Shown: positions 1 to 7,601 of the stretch, piece after piece
How the letters are laid out: each line of letters starts with the position of its first letter
Position numbering within the stretch: position 1 is the first letter of the stretch
NCBI GenBank assembly: GCA_963732795.1
Contig: CAVTAV010000001.1
Coordinates: 248,001-312,000, forward strand
Length of the DNA: 64,000 bases
Source of the DNA: CAVTAV01 sp963732795
GTDB taxonomy: Bacteria > Pseudomonadota > Alphaproteobacteria > CAVTAV01
Reading direction: 5' to 3'
Made by a program: the position numbers and the translations under genes
The notes under the pieces: generated by a model
What the model saw: the letters and a program-made list of their open reading frames with translations, nothing else
Told to the model about the DNA's origin: nothing
Databases searched by the model: none

Positions 1-987
1 ATAGAGCCAGTAGGACGAGTTCGCCAGATAGCGCCGGGCCGGGCTGTGGCTCGACACGAACCGCATGGCGAGGCCGATGAAGGCGAAGGTCCAGCACCAG
101 GTCGCGAGCGAATAGCTGGCGGTGTAGCCGAGCCGCATCCAGTCCGAACCGGGGATGACGGTCGGCTTGGCGATATAGCTCGGCGTGATCCCGACGATCG
201 CCAGGCACACGCAGGTCAGCGCCACAGCGAACAAGAGCAGGGTCGAGCCGCGTTTCTCGAATTCGGCCAACAGGTCCGTCTGGCGCTGCAGGACCCAGCC
301 GAAACCGAAGGCCGTGCCGAACGCGATCATGGCGGGAAGCTTCAGCGATAGGCCGACATCCGGCGTCGGGATGCCGAACCAGACGGCCCAGGTCGGCGTG
401 TAGTAGAGCACCGCGCACATCGGCGCCGCCAGCACGATCAGGGCGATATCGCTGCGCAGCCCGAACCGGACGACCGCGTCCGCCGCCGAGCGCAGCATGC
501 CCGAGCGATCGAGGACGCTCCGCGCGAGCCCTCGAACCAGCAGGGCGATGACATAAAAGACTGCGAGGTAATACAGAAACCACAGATGGACGAGCGGCAG
601 GGAGCCGGCAGAAGGCGAGGGGGCATTGGCGACCGCCGGGCCGTAGGTCTGGATCGCGCCCCAGATGACCATGCCGATCACCAGAGGCGCCAGGATGATC
701 CAGCCGACCACCATCGGGACCAGGATGCGCTTGGACCGGTCCTTGATGAAGCCTTTGACGCCCTTCCGTTCGATCATCATCCGGCCGAAGAAGCCGGCGA
801 TCAGGAAGAAAGTCACCATGCGGAACATGTGAATGACGTAGAAGCTGAGGCCCAATGTGACGCTCTGCGAGCTGTCGGCCACCGGCAGGGCAATGAAGAA
901 CGACATGGTCGCATGGAGGACGATTCCGCCCAGCAAGGCGAAGGCTCTGACGGCGTCGAGGGAGTGAAGGCGCTCTTGCGTTTGCAT
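1..987 (-). CDS. OpgC-like membrane acyltransferase (acyltransferase 3 family), 3' end outside window
   Basis: The reading frame opens at an ATG ending at 987 and stays open to base 1, giving 329 codons without a stop. The protein starts MQTQERLHSLDAVRAFALLG, the usual start of acyltransferase-3 / OpgC (MdoC)-type multi-pass enzymes. The next hydrophobic stretch contains HMFRMVTFFLIAGFF, where family members carry the conserved helix 2 region. At least eight hydrophobic segments can be read. Relatives transfer acyl or succinyl groups to glucans or other envelope polymers; the substrate here is unknown. It lies 13 bases after the permease stop, so it is probably the last gene of the GntR-ABC operon. 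The C-terminus is missing because of the window edge. Confidence 0.8.
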   Translation of the reverse strand, partial: MQTQERLHSLDAVRAFALLGGIVLHATMSFFIALPVADSSQSVTLGLSFYVIHMFRMVTFFLIAGFFGRMMIERKGVKGFIKDRSKRILVPMVVGWIILAPLVIGMVIWGAIQTYGPAVANAPSPSAGSLPLVHLWFLYYLAVFYVIALLVRGLARSVLDRSGMLRSAADAVVRFGLRSDIALIVLAAPMCAVLYYTPTWAVWFGIPTPDVGLSLKLPAMIAFGTAFGFGWVLQRQTDLLAEFEKRGSTLLLFAVALTCVCLAIVGITPSYIAKPTVIPGSDWMRLGYTASYSLATWCWTFAFIGLAMRFVSSHSPARRYLANSSYWLY

Positions 988-1000
988 GACGGGAGCCTCC

Positions 1001-1735
1001 TCAGATGAAGTCTGTTTTACGGGATTGCAGGTAGAAGGTCGCCGCGAGAACGAGCGGGATCGCGGCGATTTCAGCCGCCAGAATCCACAGAATCTCCGGT
1101 CGCCAAACGATCGTCGGGCTAGCTAGGTCAGGCAAGACGAAGGAAGCGGTGCGGAAGAAGCTCCAGAAGAACCAGAAGCAAATGTTGAAGGCGATGGTGA
1201 CGAACATCGCCGGCTTTTCGGATTCGGTGACGAGAGCCACGCCGAGGTTCACGCAGAACATCACGACAAGCATTCCGAAGACCACGACCGTCGACGGGAT
1301 AGACCCCGCCGAGCGCGCCCACTGGGCGATCCCGGGGTCGTCCGTTGCGATCGTCGAGGAAACAGAGCCGGCCAATGAGGGCTCAAGAACGGTCGCGAAC
1401 ACCACATAGGCGAGGAACAGAGCCAGGCATAAACCAAGGGCAAGGAACAGGGTCGCTCCGATCTTGGCCGTCGTATAATCCTTGATCGAGATGGGAAGGC
1501 TCATGACGAAGGGCAACGTCTGTTCCCGGCGTTCACCCATAACCATCCAGCTCGGCATGAAGATCACTATGCTGGCTGCCGCCATAAACATCACGGCAGC
1601 GATGATGCGGATGAAACCGTCCGCGAAGCCCGACACGACGAGCGCGATCAAGCCTCCGAGTGTCAACGAGACTAGAATGAAACGGTTGAAGTACCAGTCC
1701 TTGAGGATCAACTGTTTGACGACGACGGCGTTCAT
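1001..1735 (-). CDS. ABC transporter permease subunit
   Basis: 244 residues with about six hydrophobic segments and no nucleotide-binding motif, as expected for the membrane half of an ABC exporter. I chose the ATG ending at 1735 (MNAVVVKQLILKDWYFNR) because it overlaps the stop of the upstream ATPase gene by four bases (ATGA). That is typical of translationally coupled ABC pairs. A short charged N-terminus followed by a long hydrophobic hairpin, and a large extracellular loop between helices 3 and 4, resemble ABC-2-type permeases of the YtrC/CcmB-like kind. The transported substrate cannot be read from the sequence. Regulation is probably by the GntR-type protein encoded first in the same operon. 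Confidence 0.85.
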   Translation of the reverse strand: MNAVVVKQLILKDWYFNRFILVSLTLGGLIALVVSGFADGFIRIIAAVMFMAAASIVIFMPSWMVMGERREQTLPFVMSLPISIKDYTTAKIGATLFLALGLCLALFLAYVVFATVLEPSLAGSVSSTIATDDPGIAQWARSAGSIPSTVVVFGMLVVMFCVNLGVALVTESEKPAMFVTIAFNICFWFFWSFFRTASFVLPDLASPTIVWRPEILWILAAEIAAIPLVLAATFYLQSRKTDFI

Positions 1736-2625
1736 GTCCGGTCTCCTCTGTTGAACTCGACATTGGCGACGAAGATTTCCTCGAGCGTCATGTGCTCGAC
1801 GCCGTGGACGGTCGCGCCAACCTGCTGGAACGAATGAAGGATTCCCGGTTCGAACTTGCTGGCAGTGGCGATCACCACATGTCCGCTGCGGCGAACGTCG
1901 ACGATGCCGGGCAGCGCCGGTAGGACGGTATCGGGAGCGATCTCGAGCCGGACCCGCCGCCATTGGTCGAGGAAGGTTTCCTTGTCGCGGGATTCGATGA
2001 TCCGGCCTTTGTCGATGAAGGTGATGCAGTCGGCGAGCTGCTCGACGTCCTGGGTGTTATGGGACGAGAACAGGATCGTACGGGATTCGTCCAAGAGCAC
2101 GTCGCTCAATTCGCGCAGCAACTGGTGGCGCGCGACGGGATCGAGGCCTGTGGTCGGCTCGTCGAGGATCAACAGCCGCGGACGCCGGGCGAGCGCCAGA
2201 AGCAACGTGGCCTTCACCCGCTCGCCATGGGAGAAGCGGTCGAGCTTCTGCTCCTTGCGCAAGCCGAAGCGATGCAGCAGCTGCTGAGCGTAGCGCGGAT
2301 CCCATTTGGGATAGATCGAGGCGATGAAGCCCATATGCCATTCGAGGGTCGCCTGCTTGTAGAGCCGCATGTCCTCCGAGACGAAACCGATCTCCTGCTT
2401 GGCGGCGATCTGCTCGGCCGGCATCTCGTGGCCGAGCACGGTCACCTTGCCGCGGTCCTGGTGCACGAGGCCCATCAGAATGCGGATGGTGGTCGACTTG
2501 CCGGCGCCGTTGGGGCCGATGAAACCCATGATCTGGCCGTGCGGCAGGCTCAGGTCCACATCCGAGAGCGTGAAGTGGGAATAGGTCTTGCCGACGCCGG
2601 TCATTTCGAAAGCCAAGCCGTTCAT
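1732..2625 (-). CDS. ABC transporter ATP-binding protein
   Basis: 297 residues. Walker A is GPNGAGKST at 37-45 and Walker B is LLILDEP at 151-157, followed by TTGLDP. The signature is FSHGER (131-136) instead of the usual LSGGQ, and the Q-loop position reads SEDMRLY. Both variants are common in the YtrB-like branch of exporter ATPases. A conserved H-loop histidine is visible in LFSSHNTQD. The gene overlaps the repressor stop by four bases upstream and the permease start by four bases downstream, so the three proteins are likely made together. It would energise the neighbouring permease. The cargo is unknown; antibiotic, peptide or lipid export are the usual roles of this subfamily. Confidence 0.92.
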   Translation of the reverse strand: MNGLAFEMTGVGKTYSHFTLSDVDLSLPHGQIMGFIGPNGAGKSTTIRILMGLVHQDRGKVTVLGHEMPAEQIAAKQEIGFVSEDMRLYKQATLEWHMGFIASIYPKWDPRYAQQLLHRFGLRKEQKLDRFSHGERVKATLLLALARRPRLLILDEPTTGLDPVARHQLLRELSDVLLDESRTILFSSHNTQDVEQLADCITFIDKGRIIESRDKETFLDQWRRVRLEIAPDTVLPALPGIVDVRRSGHVVIATASKFEPGILHSFQQVGATVHGVEHMTLEEIFVANVEFNRGDRT

Positions 2626-3014
2626 GACTTTTCCTTCCTAGCCTTGCTCCGGGCCTGCCGGAGACGTTCCGTGAGCTCTTCCAGGCTGAGACCGTGTGCG
2701 AGGGAAAGACTGGCGAGGGTCGTCACGACCGTGTCGAGCTCCTGGTCCTTCAACTCCGTTCCGAGGCCGGCATTGTCCGCAACGAACGAACCTCTGCCTT
2801 GCCGCGTTACGATCACGCCCTCCCGCTCCAAGTCCGAATAGACCCGCTTCACCGTGATGACGCTGACCTGTGTCGAGGCGGCAAGCGCCCGGATCGACGG
2901 GATCTCCTGTCCCGGCTGCCAGTCTCCGACCGCGATCTTCCGTTTGATCTGCTCGATAAGTTGCAGATACATCGGGCGGCCATCGGCCTGGGATATGACG
3001 AAATCAGTGTGCAT
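2622..3014 (-). CDS. GntR family (YtrA-like) transcriptional regulator
   Basis: 130 residues: a winged helix-turn-helix (about 10-80, with QEIPSIRALA and VITVKRVYSDLE) followed by a short helical tail and no large effector domain. That is the architecture of the YtrA subfamily of GntR regulators, which normally repress an ABC transporter operon. The gene is first in an operon with an ATPase, permease and acyltransferase and overlaps the ATPase start by four bases. I chose the ATG ending at 3014 because the sequence upstream of it is a good promoter and operator, so a longer N-terminus would run through it. The transcript may be leaderless or nearly so (see the promoter entry). The inducer is unknown. 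Confidence 0.85.
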   Translation of the reverse strand: MHTDFVISQADGRPMYLQLIEQIKRKIAVGDWQPGQEIPSIRALAASTQVSVITVKRVYSDLEREGVIVTRQGRGSFVADNAGLGTELKDQELDTVVTTLASLSLAHGLSLEELTERLRQARSKARKEKS

Positions 3015-3026
3015 CTTGATATACAC

Positions 3027-3056
3027 AGTATGCACATATGCACAGGATCGAGTCAA
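3027..3056 (-). promoter_or_regulatory. Promoter with tandem operator-like repeats for the GntR-ABC operon
   Basis: Reading leftward, TTGACT (3056-3051) is separated by 18 bases from CATACT (3032-3027), a good -35/-10 pair. The -10 ends only 12 bases before the ATG at 3014, which would leave a 5' leader of about 5 bases. Two exact tandem copies of TGTGCATA overlap the spacer and -10, followed by the related CTGTGTATA. This is a natural place for autoregulation by the encoded GntR protein. The promoter and operator assignments are inferred from sequence only. Confidence 0.6.
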
Positions 3057-3081
3057 AGGGAATCTTGCCCAGCCGCCCGAC

Positions 3082-3154
3082 GTCATCCCCGCGAAAGCGG
3101 GGATCTATCTGGTTTTATTCGGGATTTTGGATTCCTGCTTGCGCGGGAATGACG
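3082..3154. repeat. Intergenic palindromic repeat (GTCAT...ATGAC type)
   Basis: The element begins GTCATCCCCGCG and ends CGCGGGAATGAC, so its outer ends are inverted. An inner hairpin CCCCGCGAAAGCGGGG follows the left end. Elements of this form are common, dispersed and non-coding in alphaproteobacterial genomes. Together with the next element it fills most of the space between the repressor operon and the citryl-CoA lyase gene. No gene is visible in 3057-3340. Confidence 0.7.
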
Positions 3155-3216
3155 GGATAGGCCGGATATACTCAGTAGCCGGGTATATATACAGTCACCC
3201 CAGCCGTACTCACTCC

Positions 3217-3317
3217 GTCATGCCAGCGAAGGCTGGCATCCAGGGCCTTTGAGTCTGGAAAAACGACAGAAATCTGCGCTTTGGCCGGCCTGGGCCCCAG
3301 CCTTCGCTGGGGCGACG
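3217..3317. repeat. Intergenic palindromic repeat, second copy
   Basis: It opens GTCATGCCAGCGAAGGCTGGCATCCAG and closes with CCCAGCCTTCGCTGGGGCGAC. It shows the same GTCAT outer end with internal hairpins as the neighbouring element, in a diverged form. It lies in a gap that holds no gene. Confidence 0.6.
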
Positions 3318-3340
3318 ACTTAGGGAATCGCGAATCGGCC

Positions 3341-4106
3341 CTACGGTTCGTAGGAAATCGCGTCCTCGACGCCCTTCCACATCGCCTCACCGATCGGCCG
3401 CTCGGATTCCTCGAGCAAATGCCCGGCGAGGCCGGCGCAGCGGGCGGTGAGGACGATGCCGCGCATGGATTTGGCGGGAAGGCCCGCTTCGCCCAAGGCG
3501 GCGCCGATGGCGGCGGAGATGTTGGTTACCAGCTTGCGGCCGATTTCCTCCTCGATGCAGGACTCGAGCAAGCTCCAGGGTCTTGAGATAGACGCCGCTC
3601 GTGCCGGCATTGCGGGTGATGTCCATCAGCCGGGCATAGCGCGGGTCGCCGTCGCGGTGGATCGGGTGGCCGAAGCCGGGGACCGGCGACTTGGTCGCCT
3701 TGAACTCGCGGAGCGACGCCCGGCAGGCGGCCTCGCGCTCGCCTTCGGGAACGACGACCAAGGGCTCCAGCATCTTGGCACAAGCGCTGGCGGTGCCGGC
3801 GAAGCGGTCGCCGACCCCGAGAAGACCGGCCGCGATGGCGCCCTGATAGGATTCCGGCGCGCCGTAGATCGTGAGACGCGCGGCGACGGCGGAGGGCACG
3901 AGGCCGTGCTCCATGATCGTCACCATGACCGCGTTCAGGATTTCCACCTGGGCCGGCTCGGGCGTCTTGCCCAGCATCTGCAGCAGGATCATCTCCGGGA
4001 AGCTGACCTTGCCCATCAACTCGGTGACGAGGTTCTTGCCCCGCACCATGATGTTATCGGCGTCGTAGCCGCAGATGCTGGTGGTTCTTGCAATTTCCTT
4101 GGCCAC
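3341..4106 (-). CDS. Citryl-CoA lyase / short citrate synthase-like enzyme (one frameshift)
   Basis: About 254 residues after correction. It starts at a GTG (4106) with AGGGAG upstream. Recognisable citrate-synthase-fold segments are the N-terminal helix pair, PVPGFGHPIHRDGDPR with its catalytic-type histidine, and a C-terminal block ending GVEDAISYEP. The length and the GFGHP motif match the short citryl-CoA lyase family rather than full citrate synthase (about 430 residues). Those enzymes split citryl-CoA into acetyl-CoA and oxaloacetate. Near 3566-3571 an extra T in GAGCTTGCTCGAG breaks the frame; without it the text reads LKTLELLESCIEEEIG. It lies 19 bases after the CoA-transferase stop and is surely cotranscribed with it. 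Confidence 0.8.
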
Positions 4107-4125
4107 GGGTCTGGCTCCCTTTCGC

Positions 4126-5268
4126 TTACAGGTCGACCGATTCGAGTTCCTTGCGGATTTCCGCACCATGCTCGTCCAAAGTCGGCGGCGCCACCACGTC
4201 GAGGCTCGCCTCCCGGTCGAAGGAGAGGGGGCTCCTGACGGTCGTGAACGGCCCCATCTCGGGATGGACGGTCGAGACCTTGATCTGGAGGTGCTGCGCC
4301 TGCGGGTCCTCCAGCGCCTCGTTCGAGTCATAGGCCGCGGAATAGGGCATGTCGCGCGCGCCGAGCTGCTCGCACCATTCGTCGCGCGTCCGGGTCTTGA
4401 AGATCGGCGTCATGATCTCGATGAGATCGTCCTGGTGCGCGATCCGGGCCGGCCGCTCGGCGAAGCGCGGATCGGTCAGCAGATCCGGCCGCTCGATCGC
4501 GTCGCAGAGGCCCTCCCAGAACTTGACCGGCGAGGACATATGTAACGCCACCCATTTGCCGTCTTTGCATTCGAAGACATAGGACTGGGAGACGCTCGGC
4601 CGGCTATAGGGATTCATGATCTCGCCGACCGAGAAATAGTGGGTGTAGGAATTGAGATTGAAATGGCACATGGCCTCCAGCATCGAGATATCGATGCGGC
4701 GGCCTTTGCCGGTTTTCTGGCGTTCGAACAGCGCGCCGAGAATGCCGAGCGCGGCATAGAAGCCGGTCATGGAATTGGCGAGCGCTGGACCTAAAACGCG
4801 CGGATGATCCGGCGGCGTGACCAGGCGAAGCCAGCCGCTCGCCGCCTGGGCGACCGTATCGAAGGCGGGGCGGTCCTTGGACGGGCCGCTCGTGCCGAAG
4901 CCCGAAATCGCGCAATAGATAAGGCCGGGATTGATCTCCTGCAGCTCCTTCTCGCCCGCGCCGAGCTTCTCGGCGACGCCGGGACGGAAGTTCTGGATGA
5001 AGGCGTCGGCGGTCTTGATGAGCTTGTGGAAGACCTTGCGGTCCTCCGGGTCTGTGGTGTCGAGGGCGATGCTGCGCTTGTTGCGATTATAGGTCTGGTA
5101 ATGCGGGCTGTAGAGGCCGCCCTTGAAGGCGCGGAACGGATCGCCCACGCCCGGCCGCTCGACCTTGATGACGTCCGCGCCGAGATCGGCGAGATGCATC
5201 GCGGCGGCAGGGCCGGTGATAAAGGTCCCGAGCTCGACCACGCGCATACCTTGAAGCACTTTGACCAT
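4126..5268 (-). CDS. CaiB/BaiF family (class III) CoA-transferase
   Basis: 380 intact residues. The N-terminus carries VVELGTFITGPAAAMHLADLGADVIKVE, the family's nucleotide-binding start, and the catalytic-type aspartate is D137 in RPAFDTVAQAASG. GFGTSGP and the RRIDISMLEA segment also match. Family members move CoA between organic acids or activate acids as CoA esters. The gene directly precedes a citryl-CoA lyase, so a plausible pair reaction is making a citryl-type CoA ester and then cleaving it; this is inference from context. It is divergent from the MetE-like gene across a 201-base gap. Confidence 0.9.
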   Translation of the reverse strand: MVKVLQGMRVVELGTFITGPAAAMHLADLGADVIKVERPGVGDPFRAFKGGLYSPHYQTYNRNKRSIALDTTDPEDRKVFHKLIKTADAFIQNFRPGVAEKLGAGEKELQEINPGLIYCAISGFGTSGPSKDRPAFDTVAQAASGWLRLVTPPDHPRVLGPALANSMTGFYAALGILGALFERQKTGKGRRIDISMLEAMCHFNLNSYTHYFSVGEIMNPYSRPSVSQSYVFECKDGKWVALHMSSPVKFWEGLCDAIERPDLLTDPRFAERPARIAHQDDLIEIMTPIFKTRTRDEWCEQLGARDMPYSAAYDSNEALEDPQAQHLQIKVSTVHPEMGPFTTVRSPLSFDREASLDVVAPPTLDEHGAEIRKELESVDL

Positions 5269-5469
5269 GATTTCCCCTGGAGTTCCTGACCCTGTCTGGA
5301 AGCGGCGCGATCATACGGAATGGCCCCAAACCCCGCAACCGGCTAGCGCCCGTTTTCGGCCCGGGCCGAGCGGGGCAAGTTGCCTGTTGCCTCATCGGGC
5401 CGGCCAAGCGATAACTTGGGGCCGCACCGACTGGTAACTCTATGATTGATTCGAGGTAAGGGGGGCCTA

Positions 5470-6504
5470 ATGGCTGACAAACTTTTCCCGTGCACGCTCG
5501 TGGGCAGCTATGTGCAGCCCGACTGGCTCATGGACAAGAAGAAACTAAAGGGCCGGTTTCCGCCGCGCGTGAGGGCGAAGGAGCTGTGGCGCGTCGCCCC
5601 CGAATTTCTCGAAGAGGCCCAGGACGACGCTACCCGCCTAGCAATCGACGATCAGGAAGAGGCCGGGCTCGATATCGTCACCGACGGCGAAATCCGCCGC
5701 GAGAGCTACTCGAACCTGTTCTCGAACGCGTTGGACGGCATCGATATCGACAATCCCGGCCAAGCCCTCGACCGCAGCGGCGAGCCGGTCTATGTCCCCC
5801 GCATCACAGGGCCGATCAAGCGCACCAAGCCGATCTGCGTGAAGGATGTCGAGTTTCTGAAAGCGCACACCTCGAAGCAGACCAAGATCACCGTCCCTGG
5901 ACCGTTCACCATGTCGGAGCAGGCTCAGGACGAGTATTACAAATCCGGCCCCGAGCGCTCGATGGCCTATGCCGCCGCGCTCAACGAGGAGATCAAGGAT
6001 CTGTTCAAGGCCGGCGTGGACATCGTCTCGATCGATGAGCCCTATATGCAGGCCCGCTACGAGAAGGCGCGGGAATACGGCGTCGCAGCGCTGAACCGGG
6101 CGCTCGAAGACGTCGGCGGCAAGACCTGCGTCCATATCTGTTTCGGCTATGCCGCGCTGATCCATGAACGCCCTCCCGGCTATTTCTTCCTGCCCGAATT
6201 CGAGGATACGCGGGTCAATCAGATCTCGATCGAAACGGCACAGTCCAATCTCGATTGCACCGTGCTGGAGAAGCTGTCGACGAAGGAGATCGTGCTCGGC
6301 GTCATCGATCTTTCGACCGAGGAAGTCGAGACGGTCGAGACGGTCAAGTCGCGGGTCAAGCGTGCCCTCGACCATTTCCCGGCCGAACGGCTCACCCTCG
6401 CTCCCGATTGCGGCATGAAATATATCTCGCGCGAGTCCGCCATGGGCAAGCTCAAGGCGATGACCCAAGCCGCCGCCGAGTTGCGCGAGGAAGTCGGCAA
6501 GTAG
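5470..6504 (+). CDS. Short MetE-like (COG0620) methyltransferase, C-terminal catalytic domain only
   Basis: 344 residues, starting at ATG 5470 behind AGGTAAGGGGGG. It corresponds to the zinc-dependent catalytic barrel of cobalamin-independent methionine synthase. The four zinc ligands appear to be H222 and C224 (VHICFGY), E255 (QISIETAQS) and C314 (APDCGMKY). DIVSIDEPYMQARY is the substrate-binding segment. Full MetE has about 750 residues with an N-terminal folate-binding half that is absent here. The methyl donor is therefore unlikely to be polyglutamyl-methyl-THF and could be a corrinoid or another methylated compound. It stands alone, divergent from the CoA-transferase gene. Confidence 0.85.
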   Translation: MADKLFPCTLVGSYVQPDWLMDKKKLKGRFPPRVRAKELWRVAPEFLEEAQDDATRLAIDDQEEAGLDIVTDGEIRRESYSNLFSNALDGIDIDNPGQALDRSGEPVYVPRITGPIKRTKPICVKDVEFLKAHTSKQTKITVPGPFTMSEQAQDEYYKSGPERSMAYAAALNEEIKDLFKAGVDIVSIDEPYMQARYEKAREYGVAALNRALEDVGGKTCVHICFGYAALIHERPPGYFFLPEFEDTRVNQISIETAQSNLDCTVLEKLSTKEIVLGVIDLSTEEVETVETVKSRVKRALDHFPAERLTLAPDCGMKYISRESAMGKLKAMTQAAAELREEVGK

Positions 6505-6519
6505 AGGGCTACAAATACC

Positions 6520-6588
6520 GTCATCGCGAGGCGCAAAGCGCCGCGGCGATCCAGGCAGGCTGGATTGCTTCACTCCGTTCGCAATGAC
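6520..6588. repeat. Intergenic palindromic repeat (GTCAT...ATGAC type)
   Basis: Outer ends GTCATCGCGAGG and TTCGCAATGAC are near-inverted copies, and ATCCAG-gcagg-CTGGAT forms an inner hairpin. It sits between two convergent genes, which is the usual location of such elements. Confidence 0.7.
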
Positions 6589-6593
6589 AACAG

Positions 6594-7568
6594 CTACGCC
6601 GCCCGCCCGCGCTGATAGAGGAAATTCCCGGCGATCTGTTCGGCCATGCGGAAGGCCGTGCGGGTGACCGCGGAACGGATAGCGGGGGGATTGTCGCCGA
6701 GATCGGCGTCGGCCCAATCCGCGAGGTCGTTGAATCCGACCGTTTGGAACCGGTCGCGGTTGTCGGCGAGGAATTTGCAGAGGCCGAGGAACCGGGCGCG
6801 CACGATCTTTTCGAGACGCGTCTTGTCCCGGCTCAGGAGCTCCGAACTGTGCAGGACGATCGATGCGGCGCGCGCCCCGGCGGCTTCTAGGCCCGAGAGC
6901 ACGTGACGCATCTCGGCGAAGGAGCAGGCGCAAAGCTGCAAAGCCCGGATATGGTTTGGACCGTCATGGAACCAGGTCACGGGCACTTCCGTCACGCCGC
7001 CGATCCGAACCGGTCCGGTGAGCCGGTCGGGCCATGAAATGGCGCAGGGATTGCCGAGAAAAGCCGCGTTGTAGCTGGCGTCGTACCGGAACCCTTGCTC
7101 ACCGAGCGCCGTCAAGGTGTCGTCATTGGCGCCGTAATTGCCGGCGCGGAAGGCGGTGACATCCGAGACGCCCGCCGCCTCAAGATTGCGCTTGCCGATG
7201 GCCAGAATCGCTGCCTGCTCGGCGACGGGCAATTCGGTCAGGTTCTCGGCCCTGCGGCCGGCGAAGGCGTCTGGCGCGTGCTCCATCCATTCGCAATGGG
7301 TGTGGAGTTGGACTTCCTGATGGTGGGCCTGGGCGACCTCGACGATTTCCTCGAGGTGGCGCGGGCCGAACACCGAAGCATGAAGCGCCTCGGTGAAGAA
7401 CACCGCCTTCAATCCGTGGTCTTGAAACTGCTGTGAGAGATAGCGGACGCCGAACGCGCCTTCGCTGCACTCGCCCCAGATGCCCTCCCTGACGAGCCGG
7501 CCGAAATCGATGTCGGGACGCGGGCGCGGGATCGCCGTTTCGGTGTCGATGGTGATGAAGACATTCAC
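6594..7568 (-). CDS. NodB-fold polysaccharide deacetylase-like protein
   Basis: 324 intact residues. The protein opens with a beta strand carrying the metal-site DTE triad (D8-T9-E10), and a second motif HTHCEW (89-94) supplies the histidines expected after it. FRAGNYGAND resembles the family RxGxY motif. This matches NodB-fold deacetylases of the WalW-like type, which lack a signal peptide and act on sugars or wall polymers. The substrate is unknown. Codon use is like its neighbours. It begins just downstream of glmS on the same strand and may be cotranscribed with glmS and glmU, which would fit a role in amino sugar or envelope polymer metabolism. Confidence 0.75.
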   Translation of the reverse strand: MNVFITIDTETAIPRPRPDIDFGRLVREGIWGECSEGAFGVRYLSQQFQDHGLKAVFFTEALHASVFGPRHLEEIVEVAQAHHQEVQLHTHCEWMEHAPDAFAGRRAENLTELPVAEQAAILAIGKRNLEAAGVSDVTAFRAGNYGANDDTLTALGEQGFRYDASYNAAFLGNPCAISWPDRLTGPVRIGGVTEVPVTWFHDGPNHIRALQLCACSFAEMRHVLSGLEAAGARAASIVLHSSELLSRDKTRLEKIVRARFLGLCKFLADNRDRFQTVGFNDLADWADADLGDNPPAIRSAVTRTAFRMAEQIAGNFLYQRGRAA

Positions 7569-7601
7569 GTTACGCGCCCATACTCCGGCAGACCGACGCC
7601 G

